The notes: generated by a model not told the origin, from the sequence alone. A DNA stretch of 64,000 nucleotides from Nocardia pneumoniae NBRC 100136 (GCF_000308755.1 NZ_BAGF01000059.1:1-64000); one strand, 5' to 3'; shown: positions 42,525 through 51,960, numbered from the stretch's first letter. Translations and numbers: made by a program.

Positions 42525-43262
42525 ATGACCCATGCGCGGCATTCGGCGGTGCTAGCCGCCGCACCACTACACACCGGGCCACTGTTCGGCGCGGTCACCG
42601 TCACCGTGCTCGCGGCGGGCGTGATCGTATTGGCGATGATCGCCGGGAACCGAACGCCGCAACCGTCTTTCGACACCGGACACCGCTATGGCACACCGAA
42701 TGCGCGCGACATTCCGTTCCTGGTCGGCGCGGCGGCGGGTGTCGTGGCGCTGCTGGGCGGCATCGCCTGCCTGGTCCTCATCGCCCCGGCGGCAACCGAC
42801 GACACCGCTGCGGAAGCGCCCGATCCGCTGGCCGCGACGCGTCCCGGCGACTGCGTGGCGATTCCCGCGCCGCATGCCTCCGGAGGCATCCCCGCCACCG
42901 TCGTCCCCGCACGGTGCGACACGCTGCCCGCCAACTTCCGCGTGCTCCAGACCGGATCGTGCACCGATCCGCGCGTCGACCGGGAGCATCGGCGAACCGA
43001 TCGGGATGGGCGCGAGCAGGTCCACCTGTGTCTCACGCCCGATTGGCAAGCGGGCGTCTGCTATGACGTCGCCGACTGGCAGCTGCCCCGAAAGGTGGAC
43101 TGCGCCAGGGTCGGCAAGAAGATCATCCGGATCACCGCCGTCCTGCCCCACGCCGCGGACGCAAGCGCCTGTCCGCGTGACGCCGACGGCGCGAACGCGG
43201 TCGGCCGGGCGAACTGGGGAATCACCCTGTGCATGCGCGGTTTCGACCGGCCCGACGAATAG
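42525..43262 (+). CDS. two-helix membrane protein with Cys-rich extracytoplasmic domain
   Basis: A 245-residue protein with two membrane helices (about residues 20-42 and 66-88). An extracytoplasmic C-terminal domain of about 150 residues holds eight cysteines (GDCV, ARCD, GSCT, HLCL, GVCY, VDCA, SACP, TLCM), probably four disulfides. This layout recalls LppU/SCO5869-like actinobacterial cell-surface proteins. ATG 42525 follows GGGGGG. It is a single gene; function unknown. Confidence 0.7.
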   Translation: MTHARHSAVLAAAPLHTGPLFGAVTVTVLAAGVIVLAMIAGNRTPQPSFDTGHRYGTPNARDIPFLVGAAAGVVALLGGIACLVLIAPAATDDTAAEAPDPLAATRPGDCVAIPAPHASGGIPATVVPARCDTLPANFRVLQTGSCTDPRVDREHRRTDRDGREQVHLCLTPDWQAGVCYDVADWQLPRKVDCARVGKKIIRITAVLPHAADASACPRDADGANAVGRANWGITLCMRGFDRPDE

Positions 43263-43284
43263 GCCGCGATTCTGGATTCCCGAG

Positions 43285-43896
43285 TCAGCCCGGCGCGCGG
43301 AGGGCGGGAAACCAGATGTCGGTGAGCACCTCGGCGGCCTGCTCCGCCGAGACCTCGATGGTGCCCTGCATCGCCCACCGGGTGAAGAACCGTTCCAACT
43401 GCGCCACAAGCAGTTCCACCCGCAACCGCGCCTCGTCCCTGCGGTCGGCGGGCCAGGCGGCGAGGTAGGCGGTCATCGCGTTGGGCAGCGCCAGGATGCC
43501 GTTGCGGGCGATCTCGCGGAACTCCGGCTCCAGCGCGGTCGCCTCGTCCCAGGCGGGCAGCAGGTCCTTGTACTCGTGGAACCATTCGATCGCGCGCGTC
43601 ACCCAACCGACGAATTCGGCGCGCGAACCGGTCTCCAGCACCCGGTCGAGATCCTGATAGAAGTGCAGGGCGCTGGGCGCGGTGCCCTGCTCGGCGATCG
43701 CCCGCAGGATCTCCAGTTTTCCCGCGAAATGCAGATAGAAGGTGGCGCGGCTGCAGCCGACCGCCGCCGCGATGTCGTCCACCCGCACGGCCGCGTAGCC
43801 GCGGGCGGCGAACAGCTCCTTGGCGGCCTCGATCAGCCTGGCCCTGGTCTGCTGCTTCTGCTCCTCGCGCAGGCTGGTGTTCGCGTTCGTTCGCAT
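43285..43896 (-). CDS. TetR-family transcriptional regulator
   Basis: A 203-residue regulator with an N-terminal HTH (RARLIEAAKELFAARGYAAVRVDDIAAAVGCSRATFYLHFAGKLEIL) and an all-helical ligand domain. ATG 43896 is used because the family begins just before REEQKQQTRARL; the open frame continues upstream through the promoter. It is divergent from a flavin monooxygenase operon, and a large dyad between them is the probable operator. It most likely represses that operon in the absence of substrate. Confidence 0.9.
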   Translation of the reverse strand: MRTNANTSLREEQKQQTRARLIEAAKELFAARGYAAVRVDDIAAAVGCSRATFYLHFAGKLEILRAIAEQGTAPSALHFYQDLDRVLETGSRAEFVGWVTRAIEWFHEYKDLLPAWDEATALEPEFREIARNGILALPNAMTAYLAAWPADRRDEARLRVELLVAQLERFFTRWAMQGTIEVSAEQAAEVLTDIWFPALRAPG

Positions 43897-44001
43897 GGTG
43901 AACAGGTACCTCGCGTTCTGGAAAACATGGGCTGACGTGCGACTTCCGCTCAGCGAGTCTAGTCCGACCCGCCGCATCAGCACCTTCGCTAGACAGCGCG
44001 T

Positions 44002-44030
44002 CACTCACTAGACACCAAGTCTACCGAGTG
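44002..44030. promoter_or_regulatory. interrupted 29-bp dyad, TetR operator
   Basis: TAGAC at 44009 and GTCTA ending at 44023 flank ACCAA. Outer arms CACTC (44002-44006) and GAGTG (44026-44030) extend the symmetry about one centre at 44016. It lies between the tetR and monooxygenase genes. Confidence 0.75.
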
Positions 44031-44122
44031 TTACCTTGTTGCCTACGTCACTCCGGCGCCCGCCGACGCCGGACGGTTCGGCCCGGCGCCGCGCACGGTG
44101 CCGCCCAACACGAGGACAGCGA

Positions 44123-45490
44123 ATGACGTCAACCGCACTGCCCCGGGTCTGCGTGATCGGCGCGGGACCGTCCGGGATCACCGCCGCCAAACGCCTGCGG
44201 GACCACGGCATCCCATTCGACTGCTTCGAGGCGTCCGACGAAGTCGGCGGCAACTGGTACTTCAAGAACCCCAACGGCATGTCGGCCTGCTACCAGAGCC
44301 TGCACATCGACACGTCCAAGTTCCGCTTGGCATTCGAGGACTACCCGGCGCCCGACGAGTGGCCGGACTTCCCGCATCATTCCCAGCTGTTCCAGTACTT
44401 CCGCGACTACGTCGACCATTTCGGCATTCGCGACCGAATCGTGTTCAACACCAAGGTCACCGGCGCGGAGCGCGGCGAGGACGGCCGCTGGCTGATCACC
44501 ACGGCCGACGGACAAGCCAGAGACTACGACGCGTTGATCGTCTGCAACGGTCATCACTGGGACCCTCGAATCCCGGACTACCCCGGCGAATTCGATGGAA
44601 CGCTCTTGCACAGCCACGCCTACAACGACCCGTTCGACCCCGTGGACATGCGCGGCAAGCGCGTCGTGGTGGTCGGTATGGGCAATTCCGGCCTGGACAT
44701 CGCCTCCGAACTGTCCCAGCGCTTCCTGGCCGAAAAACTGTATGTCTCCGCCCGCCGCGGGGTCTGGGTGCTGCCGAAGTACGTCAACGGCAAAGTCGGC
44801 GACAAACGCTCGATGCCGCGGTGGATCCCGCCCGCGGTGGGGCTCAAACTCAAGCAGCGCTTCGTCCGGAAGTTCCGGGGCAACATGGAGGACTACGGTC
44901 TGCCCAAGCCCGACCATCTGCCGTTCGAGGCGCATCCGTCGGCCAGCGAGGAGTTCCTGCACCGCGCCGGGTGCGGCGACATCGTCTTCAAACCCGCGAT
45001 CACCGCGCTGGAGGGGCCGCGGGCGCGCTTCGCCGACGGCAGCGCCGAGGAGGTGGACGTGATCGTCTGCGCCACTGGCTATCGCATCTCCTTCCCGTTC
45101 TTCTCCGATCCGGACTTGCTGCCCGACAGCGAGAACCGTTTCCCGCTGTTCAAGCAGATGATGAAGCCGGGCATCGACAATCTGTTCTTCCTCGGCCTGG
45201 CCCAGCCGCTACCGACGCTGGTGAACTTCGCCGAGCAGCAGAGCAAGTTCGTCGCCGCCTATCTCACCGGCCGCTACCACCCGCCGACGGCGGACGAGAT
45301 GCGGGCGGCCATCCGCTCCGCGGAGTCGGCCAGGACCGGTCGCTACTACGACTCACCCCGGCACACCATCCAGATCGAGTTCGAACCGTATGTGCGGGAT
45401 ATGCAGCGGGAACTGGCGCGAGGCGCGAAAAGGGCCGCGGCCGCGGGCAATTCGCTGCCGGTTCCGGCCCGAGCGCCACAGCACGTGTGA
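44123..45490 (+). CDS. class B flavin-dependent monooxygenase
   Basis: A 455-residue enzyme. The FAD fingerprint is VIGAGPSGITAAKRL near residue 10, and the NADPH fingerprint is VVGMGNSGLDIASEL. Between them FDGTLLHSHAY (about 157-167) matches the FxGxxxHxxx(F/Y) signature of class B monooxygenases rather than the HxxxW form of Baeyer-Villiger enzymes. It should oxygenate N, S or C centres, perhaps with Baeyer-Villiger activity. ATG 44123 follows GAGGA. It heads a four-gene operon under the divergent TetR. Confidence 0.9.
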   Translation: MTSTALPRVCVIGAGPSGITAAKRLRDHGIPFDCFEASDEVGGNWYFKNPNGMSACYQSLHIDTSKFRLAFEDYPAPDEWPDFPHHSQLFQYFRDYVDHFGIRDRIVFNTKVTGAERGEDGRWLITTADGQARDYDALIVCNGHHWDPRIPDYPGEFDGTLLHSHAYNDPFDPVDMRGKRVVVVGMGNSGLDIASELSQRFLAEKLYVSARRGVWVLPKYVNGKVGDKRSMPRWIPPAVGLKLKQRFVRKFRGNMEDYGLPKPDHLPFEAHPSASEEFLHRAGCGDIVFKPAITALEGPRARFADGSAEEVDVIVCATGYRISFPFFSDPDLLPDSENRFPLFKQMMKPGIDNLFFLGLAQPLPTLVNFAEQQSKFVAAYLTGRYHPPTADEMRAAIRSAESARTGRYYDSPRHTIQIEFEPYVRDMQRELARGAKRAAAAGNSLPVPARAPQHV

Positions 45491-45497
45491 GGCCGCG

Positions 45498-46655
45498 ATG
45501 ACCACTACGACAGGCACCACCGCCTCGGGGTTCTGCGCCGAGCGATTCGCACGGGTGCGCACGGAACTGGAGCACCGGCTCGGGTCCGGCGACGAACTCG
45601 GCGCGTCGATCTGCGTCACGGTCGACGGTGAACCCGTCGTCGACCTGTGGGGCGGCTACCGCGACCCCGAGCGCGGCACACCGTGGACCGGCGACACCCT
45701 GGTCAACGTCTTCTCCCTCACGAAGACCATGACCGCGCTGTGCGCACTGCTGCTGGTCGAGCGCGGCGAACTGGACGTGCATGCGAAGGTGGCCGAGTAC
45801 TGGCCGGAGTTCGCGGCGAACGGCAAGGGCGCCATCGAGATTCGTCATCTGCTCGCCCACACCTCCGGTGTCTCGGGTTGGCAGCCGCCGATCGCGCTGA
45901 CCGACATCTACGACGCGGAGGCGTCCGCCGCCCGGCTCGCCAGCCAGCCGCCGTGGTGGGAGCCGGGCACCGCGTCGGGGTACCACGCGCTGAACTACGG
46001 CCATCTGATCGGCGCGGTGATCCGCCGGGTCACCGGACGCTCGCTGGGCGAGTTCTTCGCCGACGAACTCGCCGGACCGCTGGGGGCCGACTTCCACATC
46101 GGCACCGCGCCCGAGCACCACGCGCGGATCGCCACCCTGATTCCCCCGGCGGTGCCGGAATTCGACCTGGCCGCGCTGGACCAGGACAGCGTCCTGGTCA
46201 AGACGCTCACCAGTCCGCTGCTCGACATCGCGGAGACGGCGAGCGCGGCGTGGCGGCAAGCCGAGATCGGCGCGGTGAACGGGCACGGCAACGCGCGCTC
46301 GGTGGCGCGCGTGCAATCGCTGGTCTCCTGCGGCGGCGAGCTCGACGGCCGGAGACTGTTGTCGGAGGAGACGATCGATCTGATCTTCCAGCAGCAGTCC
46401 GACGGGGTGGATCTCGCGCTGCTGGTGCCGCTGCGGTTCGGCATCGGCTACGGCCTGCCGCAACAGCAGACGGTCCCGGAAGTGCCCGACGGGCGAGTGT
46501 GCTGGTGGGCCGGGTACGGCGGCGCGATGGTGGTCAACGATCTGGACCACCGGCTCACCTTCGCCTACACGATGAACCGGATGGCCCCCGGCCTGATCGG
46601 CTCGGACCGCGCCGACACCTATCTACGGGCGACGTTCGAGGCGGTGCGCGGATGA
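45498..46655 (+). CDS. serine hydrolase, beta-lactamase/EstB esterase family
   Basis: A 385-residue protein of the class C beta-lactamase-like esterases. The SxxK motif is SLTK (Ser73, Lys76). The Tyr motif is in SGYHALNYGHLIG, and a third motif is near GRVCWWAGYGG. It probably hydrolyses an ester or lactone formed by the monooxygenase 7 bp upstream. Its stop overlaps the ATG of the dehydrogenase gene. It has no signal peptide, so it is cytoplasmic. Confidence 0.88.
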   Translation: MTTTTGTTASGFCAERFARVRTELEHRLGSGDELGASICVTVDGEPVVDLWGGYRDPERGTPWTGDTLVNVFSLTKTMTALCALLLVERGELDVHAKVAEYWPEFAANGKGAIEIRHLLAHTSGVSGWQPPIALTDIYDAEASAARLASQPPWWEPGTASGYHALNYGHLIGAVIRRVTGRSLGEFFADELAGPLGADFHIGTAPEHHARIATLIPPAVPEFDLAALDQDSVLVKTLTSPLLDIAETASAAWRQAEIGAVNGHGNARSVARVQSLVSCGGELDGRRLLSEETIDLIFQQQSDGVDLALLVPLRFGIGYGLPQQQTVPEVPDGRVCWWAGYGGAMVVNDLDHRLTFAYTMNRMAPGLIGSDRADTYLRATFEAVRG

Positions 46656-47701
46656 TGCGGGCACTACAGCTCACCGAGCCGGGTGTGCTGGAACTGCGTG
46701 AGGTACCGGTCCCGGAGATCGGTCCGGCGGATCTGCTGCTGCGCGTGGGCGCGGCGGGCATCTGCCATTCGGATCTGCACGTGCTGCACCTCCCGTTCCG
46801 GATGCGCGAGGAGCCGCTGACACTGGGCCACGAGATCGCGGGCACCATCGAGGCGATCGGCGGCGCGGTCGGCGGCCGCCGACCCTGCGAGCGCGGCGTG
46901 GTGTATCTGTGCTGGTCGTGCGGGGTATGCCGGGAGTGCGTCGGCGGCAACGAGAACGTCTGCCGTGCCGCGGGACGCACCGCGATGCCGCCCTGCCCCG
47001 GGCTCGGGCCGGACGGCGGCATGGCCGAGTTCATCCGCGTGCCCGCGAGTTCCTTCGTGCCGATCGGCGACCTGGATTTCCTCCAGGCCGCGCCGCTGGC
47101 CGACGCCGCCCTGTCGAGTTATCACGCCATCCGCGGCGCTCGCGAGCACCTCGGCCCGGGGTCGGTGGCGGTGGTCATCGGGGTCGGCGGGCTCGGTCAC
47201 GTCGCGGTGCAGATCCTCGCCGCGACCACGGCGACCCGGGTGCTGGCCGTGGACGTGAACGCCGACAAGCTCGAACTCGCCGCGCGGTGCGGTGCGGCCG
47301 AGGGACTCACGGCGAGCGCCGACACCGCGCGCGAAATCCTCGACCGCACCGAAGGCCGCGGCGCGGACGCGGTGTTCGACTTCGTCGGCGTGGACGCGAC
47401 CGCGCGGCTCGCGGTGGAGTCGGTGGCGCCCAACGGGGCCTACCGGATGATCGGCCTCGGCGGCGGCGCCCCGGAGATCACGGCGGCACCGGCAGGCGGG
47501 CCGGGCTGGCCGTGGGGCGCCTCGGTCCGAAAGTCCTACGGCGGCACCAAATCCGACTTGATCGATGCCGTGGCACTGGCCACCTCGGGCAAGCTACGGG
47601 TGGAGGTGGAGCGCTACGCCTTGGCCGAGGGCCGCGACGCCCTCGACCGGCTGGAGCGGGGCCTGGTCACCGGCCGAGCGGTCCTGGTCCCCGAGCCGTG
47701 A
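46652..47701 (+). CDS. zinc-dependent alcohol dehydrogenase (MDR)
   Basis: A 349-residue medium-chain dehydrogenase. Catalytic zinc ligands are Cys38 (GICHSDLH) and the GHE motif near residue 60. The structural-zinc cysteines are in CWSCGVCRECVGGNENVC. The NAD(P) loop is GVGGLGHVAVQ. It oxidises an alcohol to the carbonyl. It lies between a hydrolase and an acyl-CoA ligase, which fits conversion of a hydrolysed ester alcohol towards an acid. ATGA overlap with the upstream gene. Confidence 0.9.
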   Translation: MMRALQLTEPGVLELREVPVPEIGPADLLLRVGAAGICHSDLHVLHLPFRMREEPLTLGHEIAGTIEAIGGAVGGRRPCERGVVYLCWSCGVCRECVGGNENVCRAAGRTAMPPCPGLGPDGGMAEFIRVPASSFVPIGDLDFLQAAPLADAALSSYHAIRGAREHLGPGSVAVVIGVGGLGHVAVQILAATTATRVLAVDVNADKLELAARCGAAEGLTASADTAREILDRTEGRGADAVFDFVGVDATARLAVESVAPNGAYRMIGLGGGAPEITAAPAGGPGWPWGASVRKSYGGTKSDLIDAVALATSGKLRVEVERYALAEGRDALDRLERGLVTGRAVLVPEP

Positions 47702-47738
47702 CGAACCGATCCCGCGCAGTGACGAGGAAGTACCCGAT

Positions 47739-49388
47739 ATGACGAAGCCAGTCGATCCGCAGGCGTTCGCGGCGCGGGCCGCGGCCCAGCTCACCGGTCC
47801 CGGTGGCCGCTTCGAGATGGTGGTCGAAGACGTGCTCGGCGCGCCCATGCCGGTGATCCGGCACCGGAAGTCCTCGCTCGGCGCGGTGCTCGCCGCCTCG
47901 GTCGAGCACGGCGACCGGGACTACCTGGTGACCGCGGACCGCAGGATGTCCTTCACCGAGCACGCCGACGCCGTCGCCGCACTCGCCACGGCCCTGCGCG
48001 AGCGATACGGCGTCGGCAAGGGCGATCGCGTCGGCATTCTCGCGGCTAACACGCCCGAGTGGGTGGTCGCGTTCTGGGCCGCGCAGGCGCTCGGCGCGAT
48101 CGCGGTGGGCTACAACGCGTGGTGGGCGCCCCGCGAGATCGCCTACGGCGTTCAGCACACCAGCCCCACCGTGCTCGTCGTCGACGCGAAGCGCGCGGCG
48201 CTGGTGGCGGAGCTGGACATCCGGGTCCCGGTGCTCACCATGGAGCACGACGTGCCCGCGCTGCTGGCCGAGTTCCGGTCCGACGCCCTGCCGCACGCGG
48301 AGGTCGACGAGGACGACCCCGCGGTGATCCTCTACACCAGCGGCACGAGCGGGCGACCCAAGGGCGCGGTGCACTCGCATCGGAACCTGGTGGCGGTCAT
48401 CGACTATCACGTCTTCAACGACGCGCTCGCCGCCGCGTTGACCGGAGCCACCGAGCTGCCCACCGGGCGGCGCTACCTGCTCACCTCGCCGCTGTTCCAC
48501 ATCGCCAGCCTGCACAACTTGGTGGTGCCCCGGCTGGTCACCGGGGACGCGGCCGTCATCCACCAGGGGTCGTTCGACGCCGACCGGGTGCTGCGCCTGA
48601 TCGAGGCCGAACGGATCACCAATTGGGGCGCGATGCCGACCATGGCCACCAGGATGCTCGAACTCGACCTCGCCGACTACGACCTGTCCTCGCTGACGGC
48701 GTTGTCGCTGAACTCGGCGCCGTCCTCGGCCGCACTGCAACAGAGACTGCGTGATCAGCTGCCCGTGGCGCGTAACGCCCTGGTGACCAGTTACGGGCTC
48801 ACCGAGTGCAGCACCGCCGCGACGCTGGCCGGTCCGGCCGAGCTGGCCGCGTTCCCCGACACCGTGGGACGCCCGGTCCTCGGCGTCGCGCTGGAGATTC
48901 GCGACAGCTCGGGCAACCCCGTTCCCGACGGCACCGAAGGCGAGATCTGCGTGCGCAGCCCGTATGTGATGCTCGGTTACTGGCAGGACGAGGCGGCGAC
49001 CGCCGCGGCGATCACGGCGGACCGCTGGCTGCGCACCGGGGACATCGGCGTCCTGGAAGACGGCAGGCTGCGCCTGTCCGGACGCCGTTCGGATCTCATC
49101 CTGCGCGGCGGGGAGAACGTCTATCCCACCGAGATCGAGCAGTGCCTCGAGCAACATCCCGCGGTGCGCGAGTGCGCGGTCGTCGGCGTGCCGGACGCCG
49201 ACCTCGGACAGCAGGTCGCCGCCCTGGTCGTGGTCGAAAGCGACAGCGCGACAACCGAAGACGAGCTGCGCGCGTTCACCGCCGAACGGCTCGCCTACTA
49301 CAAGGTGCCCGCGCGCTGGCGGCTCACCACGACCGCGCTCCCCCGCAACGCGACCGGCAAAGTGGTGCGCTCTGGTCTCACCGTGTGA
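47739..49388 (+). CDS. medium/long-chain or aromatic acyl-CoA ligase
   Basis: A 549-residue adenylate-forming enzyme. The ATP motif is YTSGTSGRPKGAVHSH (from about residue 199). Others are SYGLTECSTAATL, RWLRTGDIGVLEDGRLRLSGRRSDLILRGGENVYPTEIE and RNATGKVVRS with the catalytic lysine. It is not closely similar to the two fadD-like genes at 20.9 and 22.9 kb. ATG 47739 follows GAGGAAG. As the last gene of the monooxygenase operon it would activate the acid product for beta-oxidation. Confidence 0.9.
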   Translation: MTKPVDPQAFAARAAAQLTGPGGRFEMVVEDVLGAPMPVIRHRKSSLGAVLAASVEHGDRDYLVTADRRMSFTEHADAVAALATALRERYGVGKGDRVGILAANTPEWVVAFWAAQALGAIAVGYNAWWAPREIAYGVQHTSPTVLVVDAKRAALVAELDIRVPVLTMEHDVPALLAEFRSDALPHAEVDEDDPAVILYTSGTSGRPKGAVHSHRNLVAVIDYHVFNDALAAALTGATELPTGRRYLLTSPLFHIASLHNLVVPRLVTGDAAVIHQGSFDADRVLRLIEAERITNWGAMPTMATRMLELDLADYDLSSLTALSLNSAPSSAALQQRLRDQLPVARNALVTSYGLTECSTAATLAGPAELAAFPDTVGRPVLGVALEIRDSSGNPVPDGTEGEICVRSPYVMLGYWQDEAATAAAITADRWLRTGDIGVLEDGRLRLSGRRSDLILRGGENVYPTEIEQCLEQHPAVRECAVVGVPDADLGQQVAALVVVESDSATTEDELRAFTAERLAYYKVPARWRLTTTALPRNATGKVVRSGLTV

Positions 49389-49533
49389 AATCCCCGGTGC
49401 GAAACAAGCGCCCGCACCGGCGCGTGCAGGCCAGCGTCCGGTGTGCCCTGAGCGCCCGCTCGGCCGGGTACGGCCACGTAAAATCGCGACAGACCCGGCG
49501 ATTCGCTCGCCGGGCCGCTCGCAGGGAGTCAGC

Positions 49534-50388
49534 GTGGACGTTTTCGAGCATCGAGGCAGGGCCGTGGTCTTCGACCGCGCTGGCGGCGGCTCTCCTATCG
49601 TGTTCCTGCACAATGCCGGTGCGCAACGCCGCATCTGGGACGACCAGGTCGCGGCGCTGCGACGCGAGCACGAGGTGTTCGCGCTCGACCTTCCCGGATA
49701 CGGGCGATCCGAGCAGCCCGCGGCAGGCTATCGGCTCATCGACTATGTGGACATGCTCGCGGCGTTCCTGACCGCTCACCGGCTCACCGACGTGGTGCTG
49801 ATCGCCAATTGCCTCGGCAGCGCCACCTCGCTGCGCTACACCGTGGACCATCCGGCCGGGGTGCGCGCCCTCGTCCTGATCAATCCGCTGACCTGGGACA
49901 CCGTCAGTTCGGGACAGTCGGCGGGGCTGGCCTGGGTGGACGCGCGGGTGCCGCTGGCTCCGGTGGCTCGCCGGATCGGCCTGCCCGAATGGGCGGTCTC
50001 GCTGATCGTCGCGAATCAGCTCGGCCCGCGTGGCCGCGGCCGGAAACTCCAGTACGAGCCGCGAGTGCGGGCGCACTGGTCCGATCGAGGCAGGCTGACC
50101 GCGTTGCACGGCTTGGTCCAGGACTTCCCGGCCTACCGCGCGTTGGACTCCTTCGATCCGCCCGTCGGCTTCCCGCCGATCTGCACGATCTGGGGTCGGC
50201 GCAATCGCATCCTCTCGGCCGAGGCGGGCAAGCGCCTCGACCGCGCGCTGCGCCCGCACACCGCGGTGGAGCTGCCCGACTGCGGTCACCTTCCCATGGT
50301 GGAAGACCCGGATCGGGTCACCGGCATCATCAGCGGTTTTCTCGCGGCGACCGGCACGACGGCCGTCCGGGAGGAAGCGAACCGCTGA
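49534..50388 (+). CDS. alpha/beta hydrolase-fold protein with altered triad
   Basis: A 284-residue protein with the alpha/beta hydrolase order: IVFLHNAGAQRRIWDDQ (oxyanion region), ALDLPGYGRSE, nucleophile elbow LIANCLGSAT, acid region TIWGRRNRIL and His252 in DCGHLPMVEDP. The nucleophile position is Cys93 rather than Ser, and the usual Asp is Asn224. It may use Cys, as in dienelactone hydrolase, or act as a binding protein. GTG 49534 follows GGGAG by 6 nt. A 145-bp gap with a possible promoter separates it from the acyl-CoA ligase. Confidence 0.85.
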   Translation: MDVFEHRGRAVVFDRAGGGSPIVFLHNAGAQRRIWDDQVAALRREHEVFALDLPGYGRSEQPAAGYRLIDYVDMLAAFLTAHRLTDVVLIANCLGSATSLRYTVDHPAGVRALVLINPLTWDTVSSGQSAGLAWVDARVPLAPVARRIGLPEWAVSLIVANQLGPRGRGRKLQYEPRVRAHWSDRGRLTALHGLVQDFPAYRALDSFDPPVGFPPICTIWGRRNRILSAEAGKRLDRALRPHTAVELPDCGHLPMVEDPDRVTGIISGFLAATGTTAVREEANR

Positions 50389-50395
50389 GCCGCGC

Positions 50396-50680
50396 TCAGA
50401 GCGGAGCCGCGGTCGGGCACAGCTCGGCGAAACCCGTGGAGCGCACGCCGCAACCGGTGCATTCGAAAGTCATGCCGAGGTCGAGCATCCAGTTGATGCG
50501 GGCATGACAGGTCTCGCAGAGGAAGTCGACGCCCGCGGTGTGGCAGCAGGACCGTTTACGGATCAACCATTCCGCGCGATGACGACACCGCGCGCCGTCG
50601 AAGCGGAACGTGCACATCGGCGCGGCGGGCAGCCCAGCGACGATGGCTTCGAAAGTCGTTGTAGAGGCAGCTGTTCGCAC
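50396..50680 (-). CDS. small cysteine-rich zinc-ribbon-like protein
   Basis: A 94-residue protein with about ten cysteines in CxxxC-like pairs (MCTFRFDGARCRHRAE, RSCCHTAG, FLCETCHARI, FECTGCG). This is typical of zinc-ribbon proteins of unknown function in actinobacteria. GTG 50680 is chosen because GGAAGG lies 8 nt upstream. It is convergent to the alpha/beta hydrolase gene. DNA binding or protein-protein contact is possible. Confidence 0.65.
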   Translation of the reverse strand: MRTAASTTTFEAIVAGLPAAPMCTFRFDGARCRHRAEWLIRKRSCCHTAGVDFLCETCHARINWMLDLGMTFECTGCGVRSTGFAELCPTAAPL

Positions 50681-50879
50681 AGCGGATACCTTCCGGCAGA
50701 GCAAGTGGAATGCGGAAGAACCGGCCCGGTCCAGGCACGGCCCCCGTCTCGATAATCGGCCGCCGTGGAGTTGCTGTTATCCGGGTGAGGCGGCGTTCAC
50801 AGGGTGGCGGCCGGGCGTGTTTGGTCACCCGACGCGCGGGAATGCGGTCGGTAACGGCATCGAGAGAAGGGGATTTGTC

Positions 50880-51944
50880 ATGTTGTTGCGCCGACTCGCC
50901 CGGCCTCTATTGGCCACCGCGTTCGTCGTCGATGGAGTCGATACGCTGCGGCGCCCGGACGAGCGGGTCAAGGCCGCGAACCAACTGGTGGAACGGGGGC
51001 GGCGGCAGCTTCCCGACGAGATTGCTGGAAAATTGCCTTCTGATCCGGCAACCGTAGTGCAGATCAACGCGTTCGCCCAGGTGGGCGGCGGCGTGCTGCT
51101 GGCGCTCGGGAAGGCGCCGCGCCTGGCCGCCTTGGTACTGGCCGCGACCGTCGTGCCCGCGACCATCACCGAGCAGGATTTCTGGAACGAGCAGGATCCC
51201 GCGCGCAAGTCGGCGAAGCGTACCGCGTTCCTGAAGGATCTCGGGCTGCTCGGCGGCCTGATGATCGCCGCGGCCGACACCGAGGGCAAACCGTCCCTGG
51301 GCTGGCGCGGACGCCGGGCCGCCCGCGACGCGGCCGCCACGGTATCGGCCGCGCTTCCGTTCGGGGCGACCTCGAACGGCACGACCGGAGCCGCATTGCG
51401 CAAGACGGCGCATGAGGCCGCGGAACGGGCGCGAGTGCTCGGGACCGTCGCCGCGAGCAAAAGCGCCGAGCTGGCCGAGACAGCACAGCGGCACGGGCCC
51501 GAGTGGGCGGAGGCCGCCAAGGAACACGGCAGCGATCTCGCCGAATCCGCGAAGCTGCACGGCGCCGAATGGGCGGAGATCGCCCGAGAGAGGGGAGCCG
51601 ACTGGGCCGAACTCGCCAAAGAATACGGCGCGGACTGGGCCGAGCTCGCCAAAGAGCGCGGCGCGGACTGGGCGGAAGTCGCCAAAGAGCGCAGCGCCGA
51701 CTGGGCCGAACTCGCCAAGAAACGCGGAGGTCACCTCGCCGAACTGGCCAAGCAGCGCAGCGCGGAGTGGGCCGAGCTCGCCAAGGAACGTGGAGCCGAG
51801 CTGGCCGAGCTCGCCAAGCACCGCGGGCCCGAGATCGCGGAGGGCGCCAGGGAACGCGGGGCGCACACCGCCCACCTGGCACGGGAGCGTGGAGCCCGCG
51901 CCGCGCACGCCGCACGCGAGAAGCTCGAAGCACAACGCCGCTGA
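50880..51944 (+). CDS. DoxX-like membrane protein with fourteen 11-residue repeats
   Basis: A 354-residue protein. The first 140 residues resemble a DoxX membrane domain (LARPLLATAFVVDGVDTLRRPDERV, FAQVGGGVLLALGKAPRLAALVLAATVVPATIT). After a linker, residues 195-348 consist of about fourteen 11-residue units such as GADWAELAKER, GAEWAEIARER and SAEWAELAKER. The period of 11 gives one long amphipathic helix like LEA or apolipoprotein repeats, with Trp/Leu/Ala on one face. It probably lies on a membrane or forms a coiled coil. ATG 50880 follows AGAAGGGGA. Confidence 0.85.
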   Translation: MLLRRLARPLLATAFVVDGVDTLRRPDERVKAANQLVERGRRQLPDEIAGKLPSDPATVVQINAFAQVGGGVLLALGKAPRLAALVLAATVVPATITEQDFWNEQDPARKSAKRTAFLKDLGLLGGLMIAAADTEGKPSLGWRGRRAARDAAATVSAALPFGATSNGTTGAALRKTAHEAAERARVLGTVAASKSAELAETAQRHGPEWAEAAKEHGSDLAESAKLHGAEWAEIARERGADWAELAKEYGADWAELAKERGADWAEVAKERSADWAELAKKRGGHLAELAKQRSAEWAELAKERGAELAELAKHRGPEIAEGARERGAHTAHLARERGARAAHAAREKLEAQRR

Positions 51945-51960
51945 CGCCGCACCTTGACGG

